From positions 558,001 through 622,000 of the forward strand of contig CAWKBX010000020.1 of assembly GCA_963847945.1 (NCBI GenBank): 64,000 bases of DNA, given 5' to 3'. Under the pieces are notes generated by a model that saw only the letters and a list, made by a program, of their open reading frames with translations, searched no databases and was not told the origin of the DNA. Origin of the DNA: JANMJD01 sp963847945 (GTDB taxonomy: Bacteria; Actinomycetota; Acidimicrobiia; Acidimicrobiales; Ilumatobacteraceae). Position numbers and translations under genes: made by a program. Each line of letters starts with the position of its first letter. Position 1 is the stretch's first letter. Below are positions 1 to 9,631 of this stretch, one piece after another.

Positions 1-102
1 CACGTCCCCGGGTCGGCACCATCTCGCCAAGGACATCACCGATCTGTACGCCGAGCGGGCCAAAAGCCTGACGATCCAGGCCGTGATCTCGCCAATCGGT
101 AG
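1..102 (+). CDS. Possible 3' end of an unidentified gene (partial)
   Basis: Frame 2 on the plus strand reads as a helical, coding-like stretch (HLAKDITDLYAERAKSL...) with strongly G/C third positions. It has no in-frame stop before it runs into the antisense of potC. A TAG in frame 1 at 100-102 would end it if one base were lost nearby. The gene would enter from the left edge and converge on potC. The family is not recognisable from about 30 residues, and it may be chance. Confidence 0.25.
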   Translation, partial: HVPGSAPSRQGHHRSVRRAGQKPDDPGRDLANR

Positions 103-930
103 TCAGCGTGCTGAAAGGGGGTCGTTGCCGTCGGAGAGGCGTTGGGCGAGCCAGGCGAGGGGGATCGACAGGATCATCACGAAGGTGGCGACGACGTTGA
201 TGATCGGCACCAGCTTCGGACGGCTGAAGTTGGCCAGAATCCACTGCGGCAAGGTGGTGTAGCCCGAACCGGCGGTGAAGGTGGTGACCACGATCTCGTC
301 GAAGCTCAGGGCGAACGCCAGGATTCCGCCGGCGACGAGAGCCGAACGGACCAGCGGAAACGTCACGTAGCGGAACGTCTGGATGCCGTGGGCGCCCAGG
401 TCCGCCGAGGCTTCCAGCAGGTTCGGTGACGATCGCCGAAGCCGGGCGACGACGTTGTTATAGGCGATGACCACGCAGAACGTGGCGTGGGCGATCACCA
501 GCGAGTGGAATCCGAGCCCGACCGAGAAGTCGAACAGGCCGAGGTCGATCCGCCGGCTGAACGTGTTTTGCAGGGCGATACCGGTGACGATGCCGGGCAG
601 TGCGATCGGCAGCACCATCAGGAACGACACCGCGTTGCGGCCGAAGAAGTTGAACCGCTGCAGGGCAAAGGCGGCCAGGGTGCCGAGCACCAGGGCGATC
701 AGCGTGGCCACCAACGCCACCCACACCGAGCGCATCAGCGCCTCGCGGGGGGCGTCGGTCTTCCATGCCTCCGACCACCATTTGGTCGTCCATCCGGTCG
801 GGGGCCACGCCACCGAGTTGGCCTCGTTCAGCGACAGGCGGGCGACGACGAAGAGCGGCACATAGAGAAAGGCCAGCGTGACGAGGGTCCACAGGCCCAG
901 GACGAGTTTGGAGACGACAGGGGTGCGCAT
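103..930 (-). CDS. potC: ABC transporter inner-membrane permease, PotC type
   Basis: Second permease of a spermidine/putrescine-type (PotABCD) importer, about 275 residues from ATG at 930 (MRTPVVSK). It has the expected six hydrophobic segments. The EAA loop that docks on the ATPase is seen as 'LEASADLGAHGIQTFRYVTFP'-like sequence near residue 180. It is the last gene of the potA-D-B-C order on this strand. In the sequence as given it is continuous with potB in one open frame; I read that as an indel artefact in potB (see potB). Substrate specificity (polyamine or another small cation) is inferred from family only. Confidence 0.85.
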   Translation of the reverse strand: MRTPVVSKLVLGLWTLVTLAFLYVPLFVVARLSLNEANSVAWPPTGWTTKWWSEAWKTDAPREALMRSVWVALVATLIALVLGTLAAFALQRFNFFGRNAVSFLMVLPIALPGIVTGIALQNTFSRRIDLGLFDFSVGLGFHSLVIAHATFCVVIAYNNVVARLRRSSPNLLEASADLGAHGIQTFRYVTFPLVRSALVAGGILAFALSFDEIVVTTFTAGSGYTTLPQWILANFSRPKLVPIINVVATFVMILSIPLAWLAQRLSDGNDPLSAR

Positions 931-1830
931 CTGATCAGCAGGTTCTCGAAGGCGCCGGCGCGCTTCATCGCGAAGAGGTAGCACGATGATGATCAGCAAC
1001 GGCCACAGGGTGTAGGCGGCGGCCAGCGGCTGGTTGGGGGCTCCGAGAGTGGAGTTGATGAACGTCCCGAACATCACCCGCTGTTTTCCGTCGGTGACCA
1101 ATTGCGGGACGATGTAGTCGCCGAGCGACAGCGAGAACGTGAAGATCGACCCGGCGGCAATCGAGGGCAACAGCATCGGCATGACCACCGAACGGAAGGT
1201 GCGCAGTGGGCGGGCCCCGAGATCGCCCGAGGCGTCGAGCAGCGAGGTGGGTAGACGCTCGAGACCGGCGTAGATCGGCAACACCATGTACGGCAGCCAC
1301 AGATAGGCGAGGGCAATCACCACTCCTGCCGTGCCGAAACCGGGGGTCCAGCCGAGCACCGACTTGAGGAACCCGCCGCCGCCACGGCCGGCGGCGGCGA
1401 ACTTGTTGTCGTTGCCGGGTGACAACATCGCCCGCCAGGCATAGCCCTTGACCAGGTACCCCGCCCACAACGGCAACATCATCGAGACGATCAAGCCCCG
1501 GCGGATCCACGGTGGAGCCACCTTGGCGATGAAGTACGCCGAGGGCAGCGCAATCACAAAGCACAGCACCGTCACCCCCGCCGCAATCGCCACTGTTCGG
1601 GCAACGACCGTCAACACGGTGAAGTTGGTGAGGGCGTTGTGCAGATTGACGAAGGTGAACTCGGTGGTCGGCTTCTGCGACGTCGGGTCAAGCTTGAACA
1701 GCGCGGCGAAGACCAGCAGCACCAACGATCCGACATAGATGATCAGCATCCACAGCACCGGCGGGCTGACGGTGCTCAGCAGGCTGAGCCGACGGTTCGA
1801 ACGGAACCGGCGGCTGAGCGCGCGAGTCAG
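931..1830 (-). CDS. potB: ABC transporter inner-membrane permease, PotB type (3' end frame-disrupted)
   Basis: First permease of the PotABCD-type importer. Six membrane segments and an EAA loop (LLDASGDLGARPLRTFRSV) are visible. Near 982 the last membrane helix is cut short, and the expected family C-terminus continues in another frame (YLFAMKRAGAFENL). A one-base indel there has abolished the stop and fused this gene to potC. The start is uncertain: there is no ATG after the potD stop. I place it at CTG 1830 (LTRALSRRF), just after a hairpin; a lost or mutated ATG is possible. The open frame extends upstream to 1953, but that stretch is the antiparallel-frame shadow of the potD C-terminus. 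Confidence 0.75.
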
Positions 1831-1856
1831 GGAGGACCGCGACGCGGCCCTCCCTG
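1828..1856 (-). terminator. Intergenic hairpin between potD and potB
   Basis: Thirteen base pairs with one A.C mismatch and a three-base loop: arms CAGGGAGG-CCGC and GCGG-CCTCCCTG. No T-run follows, so it is more likely an attenuator or mRNA-stabilising stem than a full terminator. Such stems after the binding-protein gene commonly let the binding protein be made in excess over the permeases. That role is inference. Confidence 0.5.
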
Positions 1857-1874
1857 GCTCAGGTTCTGCGGGGA

Positions 1875-3195
1875 TTAGGCGCGCAGCGCGCTCCACGCTT
1901 CGACCCACTTGGTGTACGGCACGCACTTGGCGTCGGTGCGACCGTCGAGGCACTCCTCGGTGGCGGTCGTCCAGTACCAGACGTCGGTCCAGTAGTCCTC
2001 GTCCTCGGCGTGGTAGTCGGCGCAGTGCGTCGGGGTTGGCCGTCAGGGCGCAGCCCTTGGCGTTGCTCGGGGCCTCACCGAAGTACTCGGTGGCCTGCGC
2101 AGTTTGCCCACGGCGACGAGATCCAGTCCATCCACAACTTCATGCAGTTGGGGTTCTTCGCCTTCGACGACAGCATCCAGGTATCGGACCAACCGGTGGC
2201 GCCTTCCTTCGGCTTCACCGTGGCGATCTTGGCGCCGAGGGTTCCGGCGTAGTTGGCGACGACCTGCCAGGTGGTGCCGGCGAGCACCTCGCCGCTCGCC
2301 AGCGAATCGGCCTGCACGAGATAGTCCGACCAGTACTGGCCGGCAACGGCCTTCTGCGACTCGAGCAACGGCGAGCGCGGCGTCGAACTGGGCCTGGTCG
2401 AGGGCGTACGGGTTGGTGATGCCCAACTCGGGCTTCGTCGCCATCAGCCACAGTGCGGCGTCGGCGATGTAGATCGCGCTGTCGTACACCGAGGCGGTGC
2501 CGTCGGCGGCCGAACCCGGCTCCCACATCACGCCCCACGAATCGGGAGCGGTCGGGAATGCCTCGGTGTTGTACACCAGCAGGTTGGCACCGCGGCCATG
2601 GGGGATGCCCATCGCCTTGCCGCCCTGCGAGTTCCACGGCTTGTCCTTGAGGCCCGTCGAAGATGTCGGCGTAGCTGGAGTACTCGGCCAGATCGATGGC
2701 GACGACTTCATCGCCAGCCATCAGGCGCTGGGTAGCGTCGCCCGAGGCCGACACACCGTCGTACTCGCCGCTCTGCATCAACTGCACCATCTCGTCACTG
2801 CTCGCGCCGAGCTTGACGTTGACCTTGCATTCGGTCATTGCCGTGAACGGCGTGACCCAGTCGTACTCGGGGGCGGTCTCGCCGCTCTCGATGTACCCGG
2901 CCCACGCGATGACGTTGACCTGGCCCTCGGCACCGGCAAGCACCTTGGCGTTCGGGGTCCACATGTAGTCGACCTCTTCGGCCGCGGCCTCGGTAGCCGC
3001 CGGAGCCTCGGTCGCGCCGCCGGCGCTTCGGTGGCCTCGGTTGCTTCTGGTGCTTCGGTCGGAGCCGGCAGCGGCCGCGGCAGTGGTTGCTGCGGCCTCG
3101 GTGGCGGCCGGAGCCTCGGCGGTACTGCTGCTGCCACATGCGGCGACGGCGAGGACGCCGATCGCCAGAATGGCGGTCACATTTCTCTTTTTCAT
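1875..3195 (-). CDS. potD: Extracellular solute-binding lipoprotein of PotD type (several frameshifts)
   Basis: Substrate-capture protein of the importer, about 440 residues. It starts at ATG 3195 with a lipoprotein signal (MKKRNVTAILAIGVLAVAAC; Cys at 20). An Ala/Thr/Glu/Pro linker follows, then the binding fold (VNVIAWAGYIESG...). The reading frame changes at least five times: a pair in the linker near 3010-3080, then near 2660, 2370, 2100 and 2020. Each frame carries clear family sequence (NLLVYNTEAFP, GATGWSDTWMLSSKAKNPNC, CVPYTKWVEAWSALRA), so the protein can be assembled to a TAA at 1875-1877. The smooth continuity across frames argues for sequence errors, not an old pseudogene. It lies 27 bases after potA. 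Confidence 0.8.
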
Positions 3196-3222
3196 GCCTG
3201 GTTCTCCCCCTGGAGGTTGGGC

Positions 3223-4215
3223 TTATTGGGACACGGGCAGCGTCGTTGCTGCCCCGGGTGGCCACGCCAAGGTGATGGCGTGACCGTTCGCGACGTCGGT
3301 GAGCTGAGCGCTCGCGACGTTGGCGATCATGGTGGAACCGTCGGCGAGACGAGCAAGTACCCGCACGTCGGCTCCGAGATATTGGACGTCGACGACCGTG
3401 GCCGCCCGGGTCTCTTCGCCGGGAATGGTCGATCCGGCGGGGAGCACCCGTACCCGTTCGGGGCGCACACTTTCCCCCCCGGCGAGCACATTGGACGTGC
3501 CGACGAAGTTGGCGACGAAGGCGGTTGCCGGTCGCTCATAGATCTCGCGGGGAGTTCCGACTTGCTCGATGCGACCAGCGTTGAAGACCGCGACGCGGTC
3601 GCTCATCGACAATGCCTCACCCTGGTCGTGAGTGACGAACACAAAGGTGATGCCGACATCGCGTTGGATGAGCTTTAGCTCGACCTGCATCTCTTCGCGC
3701 AGCTTGAGGTCGAGCGCGCCAAGTGGTTCGTCGAGCAACAGCACCTTGGGCCGATTGACCAGGGCCCGAGCGAGGGCAACACGCTGCCGCTGACCACCTG
3801 AGAGTTGCGTGGGCTTGCGGCGGCCATACTCGCCCAATCGCACCGTCGTCAGCATTTCTGCGGCGCGGGCCTGGCGCTCGGCCTTGCCGACGCCTTTCAC
3901 CTTCAGGCCGTACTCGACGTTCTGCTGCACGGTCATATGGGGGAAAAGGGCGTAGTCCTGAAAGACCGTGTTGACATCGCGGTCGTATGGGGCCAGCGCG
4001 GCAACGTCTCGGCCGTGGAGCAAGATCGCTCCGGCATTGGGTTGCTCGAAACCGGCGATCAGCCGCAACACGGTCGTCTTGCCCGAACCCGAGGGGCCGA
4101 GCATCGAGAAGAACTCGCCATCGGCGATCGTCAGGTTGACATCGTCGACTGCCACGACATCGCCGAACGCCTTGCGCAGCCGGACCAGTTCGATGGCAGG
4201 TGCGGATTCGGACAC
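3223..4215 (-). CDS. potA: ABC transporter ATP-binding protein, PotA type
   Basis: ATPase of the importer, 330 residues, GTG start at 4215 with a GGGAG-like ribosome site upstream. It has Walker A GPSGSGKTT (about residue 40), Q-loop VFQDYALFPHMTV, signature LSGGQRQRVALARAL, Walker B KVLLLDEPLGALD and switch His in FVFVTHDQ. A C-terminal TOBE-like domain starts after residue about 240. It is the first gene of the potA-D-B-C operon and is transcribed away from the MFS gene. The intact frame contrasts with the broken potD and potB downstream. Confidence 0.92.
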   Translation of the reverse strand: MSESAPAIELVRLRKAFGDVVAVDDVNLTIADGEFFSMLGPSGSGKTTVLRLIAGFEQPNAGAILLHGRDVAALAPYDRDVNTVFQDYALFPHMTVQQNVEYGLKVKGVGKAERQARAAEMLTTVRLGEYGRRKPTQLSGGQRQRVALARALVNRPKVLLLDEPLGALDLKLREEMQVELKLIQRDVGITFVFVTHDQGEALSMSDRVAVFNAGRIEQVGTPREIYERPATAFVANFVGTSNVLAGGESVRPERVRVLPAGSTIPGEETRAATVVDVQYLGADVRVLARLADGSTMIANVASAQLTDVANGHAITLAWPPGAATTLPVSQ

Positions 4216-4353
4216 TCGCGGGCTCTCCCGGCTACGAAATCAGTCGACATTTGACTGGTTGTACAACGATAGACCCGTTGTCGTGGCCGATGCTGCGTTG
4301 GACAACGTGCGGTGTCCCTCTTGCCGAGCCTGCTCTCAGGTAACTTCTGAACA
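4216..4353. promoter_or_regulatory. Divergent promoter region between potA and the MFS gene
   Basis: It holds two inverted repeats that look like operators: CAGTC-N7-GACTG at 4241-4257 (flanked by AAT and GTT) and ACAACG-N7-CGTTGT at 4263-4281. A -10-like TAACTT at 4341-4346 sits seven bases before the GTG at 4354, so the MFS mRNA may be leaderless. The repeats lie on the potA side, at 26-66 bases from its start, suggesting repression of the importer. The regulator is unknown. Confidence 0.45.
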
Positions 4354-5604
4354 GTGCTTCCGCCCGGCCTGCGTCCGCTCAGACGCCGTGCGTACGCCAT
4401 TTTCTGGACCGGTGGGATGGTGTCCGATCTGGGCACCTGGATTCAGCTGGCCACCGTCGGCACCCTGGTCACCGCCGATACCGGAACGGCGGCGGCCGCC
4501 GGCTTGGTCGCCGCCGCGACGTTCGGATCACAGGGCGTCGGCGCGCCGATCGGAGGTGTGCTTGCCGACCGTTTCGATCGGCGCCGGTTGTTTCTCACCA
4601 CCCTGGGTCTGCAAACCGTCGTGACCGCCGTACTGGCGATGATCATCGCCGGAGGTCAACGGAACCCCAACGTGCTCGCCGCGTTGATCGTGATCCAGAG
4701 CGGGGCGGGCTCGATGGGCAGCCCGGCGCTGCAGTCGATCCTGCCCGAACTCGTACCACCGCAGGAGATTCTTGCGGCCTCGTCGCTCGGTCTCATGGGC
4801 TGGAACATCGGCCGGATCGTCGGGCCGTTGATCGCCGCGGTGCTCACCGTGGTTGGGCCCTCGTGGGCGATCGGGGCGAACGCGATCAGTTTCATGGCCT
4901 TGTGGTGCGGCATCGCCTCGCTTCGCCGACCATTTCGTCCGGCGGCGGTCACCCGCGGATCGCTGGTCACCGACCTGTTCGCCGGGGCGCGTGGCCTCTG
5001 GCATGCCCGCGGTTGTCTCTTCGCGGTGGGTACGTCAGTGTGGCTGCATCTGCTGATCATCCCGTTCATGGGCTTCGCCCCGGTGTTCGCCCGACGGCTC
5101 CTCGGCTCGGCGGTCACCGATGACGGTGCCCAGCGAGCCACCAGCATCCTGCTGTCGGCCCAGGGTGTCGGGGCGGTGATCGGCGGACTGATGGTGACCA
5201 CGATCGCCGTCCGGTTCGGGCGTTCTGCCGGCGTGCAAGTGGCGCTGATCGCCTCATGTGCGCTGGTCACCGCCTATGTTCATGCTCCGAACCTCGCGGT
5301 CGGCGTGGCCTGCGTCGGGCTGCTCGGCGGAACCATTGCCATGGTCCAGTCAATGCTGATCGCCACCAACCAGCAATACGCGCCCCGCGAAAACCGCGGT
5401 CGAGTGTTGTCGTGGTGGCAAGGCCTCGTCGGACTCTCCTACGGCACGGGGCTGTGGTTGCACGGCCGCATCGGCGACGCCATCGGCCTGCGCACCTCGC
5501 TGACCGTCGCCGCAGCCATCGTGTTCGTCAGCGGCGGCATCATCTCGTACCTACGCCCCCGCTGGCGCCACCTGATCGACGCCGACCACCTCGTCAACGT
5601 CTAG
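4354..5604 (+). CDS. Major facilitator superfamily exporter (MFS_3/EntS-like)
   Basis: A 416-residue protein with 12 probable membrane helices. It has the MFS loop motif GVLADRFDRRRLF between helices 2 and 3, and proline/glycine-rich helices (GLMGWNIGRIVGPLIAAVL). The sequence style matches the MFS_3 group (enterobactin exporter EntS and relatives), which exports siderophores, drugs or other small molecules. No substrate can be assigned. Start is GTG 4354, likely leaderless. It is transcribed divergently from potA; the following 240 bases hold no gene I can see. Confidence 0.85.
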   Translation: MLPPGLRPLRRRAYAIFWTGGMVSDLGTWIQLATVGTLVTADTGTAAAAGLVAAATFGSQGVGAPIGGVLADRFDRRRLFLTTLGLQTVVTAVLAMIIAGGQRNPNVLAALIVIQSGAGSMGSPALQSILPELVPPQEILAASSLGLMGWNIGRIVGPLIAAVLTVVGPSWAIGANAISFMALWCGIASLRRPFRPAAVTRGSLVTDLFAGARGLWHARGCLFAVGTSVWLHLLIIPFMGFAPVFARRLLGSAVTDDGAQRATSILLSAQGVGAVIGGLMVTTIAVRFGRSAGVQVALIASCALVTAYVHAPNLAVGVACVGLLGGTIAMVQSMLIATNQQYAPRENRGRVLSWWQGLVGLSYGTGLWLHGRIGDAIGLRTSLTVAAAIVFVSGGIISYLRPRWRHLIDADHLVNV

Positions 5605-5903
5605 TCGACGCGACCGTCTCGTGCGCTGGAGTCCGAGGCTGGCCGGTCTGGGCGAAGGGCTGGCCGGACGGCTCGGCGGTCTGGGCGGCGACCGTCCCAC
5701 CCGTGGGACTCAGTCCACCCAGACTCCGCTCAGGCCATCGCTACACCGAGAACGGGTATCGCTCGAGCTCGACCGCGGTGCTCAGCATCGGTTCGTTCGG
5801 ACCAGAGGGTCGCCGTCATGTTCGACCTTGAATGACGTCTGTTGAATGAGCGGCTCGAATCCGCCGTCATCACTCGCCGTTGAGAAGGAACAAGACACCG
5901 AAA

Positions 5904-6344
5904 TGCACGCTGAAGTTGTCGCCACCGAGCACAGCTCATTGGAGCAGATCATCGTCGACGCGATCGTGACACATGCCGACTGGAAGCGGCGGCTGCACAC
6001 CGCTATCGCCACTGGCACCTGTGATGTCTCGATCGAATCGGCCACCGCCGACAATCGGTGCGCATTCGGCCACTGGCTGCACCAGGAGGTTCCCCCGATG
6101 GTGCGCAAGACATGGGACTACGCCAACGTTCGGCGTCGCCATGCCACGCTCCACGCCGAAGCCGGACGGGTGCTCGAACTCGCCCTCGGTGGCTACAACA
6201 CTGCCGCCGCCCAGATCATGGCCCCCGACGCGCCGTTCACCCAAGCCCTGGAGCGCTACGAGTTCGGCCTACACGACTGGTTGCTCACCCTCAAGGGTCA
6301 GAACTCGGTCGACCTGCGCGTTGAGCAGGGTCGGCGTGCGTTGA
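5904..6344 (+). CDS. Stand-alone CZB (chemoreceptor zinc-binding) domain protein
   Basis: The protein is about 145 residues and almost entirely a CZB domain. The zinc ligand pattern is visible: His in THADWKRRL, Cys in RCAFGHWLH, and two His in RRRHATLHAEAG. In other bacteria the CZB domain usually sits at the C-terminus of chemoreceptors or diguanylate cyclases and senses zinc or HOCl. Here no signalling partner is attached. I prefer ATG 5904 (MHAEVVA, AAGGA upstream) over the ATG at 5846. The open frame runs on to 6595 over the antisense of the acyl-CoA dehydrogenase; a TGA at 6342 in the neighbouring frame, right after the domain, is the likelier end, implying a one-base indel. Confidence 0.7.
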
Positions 6345-6347
6345 CGG

Positions 6348-8085
6348 TTACCGCAACGACAGATCGAGACCGTGAGCGCCAGCCGTCGCCGCGGCGAGGA
6401 GCCCGAGGGTGGTCGGCAGAATGCGCGCCCGGTAGAAGTCGGCGATGGCGATGCGTTCCCCCAAGTAGTCGGCATTGTGGGCCCCGGCGGCGATGGCCTG
6501 GCGGGCGACGGTCGCCGACCGTTGCAGCATCCAGTCACCGAGCAGGTTTCCCACCATTCGCAGGTACGGCGTTGCTCCGGCCAGCGCATCGTTGACGCGA
6601 CCCTCGGCCAACGCCGCTCGCAGGTAGGTCGTTGCCTCCTCGACGGCCGCGAGCGCCGAGGTCTCCCCCGCCTCGCGCTGCACTCGGGCCAAGAGCACGT
6701 CGAGCGTCGCCCCGTTGTCGAGCGGCAACTTGCGGGTGACCAGATCGATGGCCTGAATGCCGTTGGTGCCCTCGTAAATCGGAGCGATGCGACTGTCACG
6801 CCAGAACTGGGCTGCGCCGGTCTCCTCGACGAACCCCATGCCGCCGTGGACCTGGATGCCCAACGATGTCATCTCGACACCCAGATCTGTCGACCAGGCC
6901 TTGCAAACCGGGGTCAGCAACGCCACCAGGTCACCGGCGGCGCGGCGCTCCGCCTCGTCGGGATGGGTCATCGCCCGATCGACATGGGCGGCATCGAAAT
7001 ACAACAGGCCGCGCATCGCGTCGATATTGGCCTTCATCGTCGCCAACATCAGGCGAACGTCGGCGTGCTCGATGATCGGCGACGAAGCCCCCGGCGGAGC
7101 ACCCACCGCTCGGCCCTGCTGGCGCGACCCGGGCGTAGTCGAGCGCGTGTTGGTACGCCGCCTCGCTGAGCGCCAGGCCTTCGAGACCCACCGAGAGACG
7201 GGCGTTGTTCATCATCGTGAACATCGAGCGCATTCCGGTGCACTCGTCGCCGATGAGATAGCCGACGGCGTCGTCGAACTCCATCACGCATGTCGGTGAG
7301 GCATGGATGCCGACCTTGTGTTCGAGCTTCAGACACGTCGCCCGGTTGCGTTGGCCGAGCGAACCATCCTCGTTGACCAGGTACTTCGGCACGATGAACA
7401 CCGAAATTCCCTTGGTGCCGGGGGGTGCGTCGGGCGTGCGGGCAAGCACCAGATGAATGATGTTGTCGGTCAGATCATGCTCGCCGAAGGTGATGAAGAT
7501 CTTGGTCCCCGAAATGCGGTACGTTCCGTCGTCGTGACGCGCCGCCTTGGTTCGCAACGCGCCGACATCGGAGCCGGCGTCGGGCTCGGTGAGGTTCATC
7601 GTGCCGGTCCACTCGCCGGTGATCATCTTGGGCAGATAGACCGACTTCTGCTCCTCGGACGCATGATGCAGCAGCAGCTCGATCGCCCCCTGGGTCAGCA
7701 GGGGGCACAGCGACAAACCCATCGACGCCGAGGTGATCATCTCCTGCACGGCGATCGTCGTCACCCACGGCTGGCCCCCGCCGCCCCACGCCTCGGGGAA
7801 GGAGATGCCCGCCCACCCGGCGTCGACGAACTGCCGGTACGCAGCGGGGGTGCCGGGAGCGGTGGTCACCGTGCCGTCGTTGTTGCGGCGAGCCGGCTGC
7901 TCGTCACCGATCCGTCGAAGCGGCGCAAACACCTCGGCCACGAACCGCCCGGCTTCGGTCAACAGGCCCATCGTCATCGCCGTATCGACCTGTCCCCCAC
8001 CCCCGTACCACGAACCCAGTTCGTCGAGATCGGCGTGGTGGGCCAACGCGAAGGCGATGTCGTCAAGCGGCGGTCGATACGTCAT
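6348..8085 (-). CDS. Acyl-CoA dehydrogenase, FadE5/DmdC-like long form (one frameshift)
   Basis: FAD-dependent acyl-CoA dehydrogenase of about 580 residues, the long form with an extra C-terminal domain (PF12806 type) found in FadE5 and the 3-methylmercaptopropionyl-CoA dehydrogenase DmdC. Visible are the FAD/substrate motifs MNLTEPDAGSDVGALRT and GTKIFITFGEHD, and the C-terminal QVHGGMGFVEETGAAQFWRDSRI...YEGTNGIQAIDLV. The frame breaks near 7120-7140 within LDYARV-RQQGRAVGAPPGASS. The start ATG 8085 (MTYRPPL) has AGGA seven bases upstream and is preferred over ATG 8103. The electron acceptor is likely the etfBA pair at 57.9-59.6 kb. The substrate is unknown. Confidence 0.87.
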
Positions 8086-9163
8086 GATCGAATCCTGCTC
8101 CATCTACACCTTCCCAACCGCTTCGGCTGGTGAACTTTGCTTCCCCGCTCGACGTCACCAGGCTTCGGTCAAGGCTCGTGAGCCGCCGATCAGAATGCAG
8201 AGTCAGCACGAGATGGTGGAGATGGATCATCCGGTGATGAAACGCACATGCCCGCACCAGATTCCGCAGGACCGTGCGCCCACCCCGACGATGATCGACC
8301 ACATGATGAGCATCAAACCGGCCGGCGTGATGACAACCAGGAAACTGACAGGTCCGATGGCGAAGCGCGAGTCGCCGCCGCTGACCCTTGGTCGGCGTGC
8401 GGCGGCGATCGACAACCGGGCCATCAGGTGACTCGACCACGGTGGTCACCGGACCATCACACGCCAGACAATCGGCAATCTCGTCGGCGATCGCCGGCCC
8501 GTCCTCGAATGAGGCACCGATCGACTCGACATGCACAACGACCTCGGGTCGGGGAGCGTCGAACCCGGCAACCAACTCGACCACCGCGTCAGCAGCAGAC
8601 CGGGACCAGGGAACTCCCTGCTCAGGTACGGTAGCGGTTCGGACTGCGGCGATCACCGACATCGCCGTGTCCGCTGGAAGCCGGACCGAGATCGTCACCG
8701 CGCCGTCGTCTTCGGTGTGCCAGGCGAAACGGCGTTCGGCGATCTGGGCGACGGCTTGTCGAGCGGTCACCCGGCGCATCGCCGAGACCAGCCTGGCGAC
8801 ATGCGCAGCGGTGCCCGCCATGCCGATGTCGCACAGGCCTGTCTCGTTTTCGGGGGTCGCAACTCGAGTCAGTTCCCGAATCTTCGACCACGACAGCAGA
8901 CCGCCGGTGAACGCGGCCGAAATGACGGGCAGGTTTGGCAGGATCCGAGCGACCCGCAAGCGCTCGGTCGCCGCGGTGTACCCCAGCCCGCACTTCCAGC
9001 CGAGCCACTGTTGAGCGTTGCGGCACTCCCATGTCGACCAGGCCTCGCGCCGGTCGAACTCGCCGAGCACCTGGATGATGCGGGCCATACCCGCCGTCTC
9101 CCACGCCGCGTGCGACACCAACTCTGCTTCCAAAAGTTCGGTAGGAACCCCGCTCAAATCCAT
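8063..9163 (-). CDS. DUF222 / HNH endonuclease-domain protein (13E12 repeat family type)
   Basis: A 366-residue protein from ATG 9163 (MDLSGVPTELLEAELVSHAAWE). The N-terminal two thirds is a DUF222-type helical region. The C-terminus is an HNH nuclease motif with paired cysteines and histidines (CQFPGCHHAGRFDAHHVVDH, then RACAFHHRMIH). The family is abundant and multicopy in actinobacteria and is often linked to mobile DNA, but its role is unproven. The 3' end overlaps the acyl-CoA dehydrogenase start by 23 bases. The open frame upstream of 9163 lacks domain sequence and is not included. Confidence 0.82.
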   Translation of the reverse strand: MDLSGVPTELLEAELVSHAAWETAGMARIIQVLGEFDRREAWSTWECRNAQQWLGWKCGLGYTAATERLRVARILPNLPVISAAFTGGLLSWSKIRELTRVATPENETGLCDIGMAGTAAHVARLVSAMRRVTARQAVAQIAERRFAWHTEDDGAVTISVRLPADTAMSVIAAVRTATVPEQGVPWSRSAADAVVELVAGFDAPRPEVVVHVESIGASFEDGPAIADEIADCLACDGPVTTVVESPDGPVVDRRRTPTKGQRRRLALRHRTCQFPGCHHAGRFDAHHVVDHRRGGRTVLRNLVRACAFHHRMIHLHHLVLTLHSDRRLTSLDRSLVTSSGEAKFTSRSGWEGVDGAGFDHDVSTAA

Positions 9164-9320
9164 GTACCCATCATCGCAAAGGGGTGTGCCACAGTCGCCC
9201 TGGCTCCAGCGACGGATTTCTCCGCGGAGAACCGTCAGCACCAAAGCGATGCCTGGGCCGTCCGATGCGGGTGCGGGGCTCCATGGGTGGCATATGGTTG
9301 CTGCCCATGGTGCGACGGAC

Positions 9321-9594
9321 ATGACCACGGCGTTCTTCACCAGTTACGCCCGCGCCGAGTTCCGAGAATGGCCTGGTCAAGAAGGTCATCGACGAGTTGG
9401 CCGCCGGCGCGCAGCTGCTGCTTCCCGGGAGTGGGACAGGGACCTGCAACTCGGTGACCAACGGAGTCGCCCGACTCGACCTCCAAGGCTGGGGCGCCTT
9501 CACCGTCGGAGCCACCACCGACACAGGCCGGGTTCAACTCGAACTCGACCTGTCGCAAGACGCCAGCATTCCCCAACGCTTCCGCGACCGCTGA
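9321..9594 (+). pseudogene. Possible remnant of a TIR-domain gene
   Basis: ATG 9321 opens with MTTAFFTSYARAEF, which matches the beta-A/SYAR start of bacterial TIR domains. After one shift the frame continues NGLVKKVIDELAAG and then a non-TIR tail ending at TGA 9592. The total of about 90 residues is too short for a functional TIR domain. This may be a decayed or frameshifted defence or signalling gene; it may also be chance. Confidence 0.3.
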
Positions 9595-9631
9595 AGTCGG
9601 GGCTGACCGACGACGTCATCGTGGACTCGGG

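Noticed and set aside
2043..3195. Several separate small genes in the binding-protein region
   Set aside because: The pieces assemble into one PotD-type lipoprotein in the right order across frames.
5605..5845. Gene between the MFS exporter and the CZB protein
   Set aside because: Short open frames there lack a credible start, coding bias or recognisable sequence.
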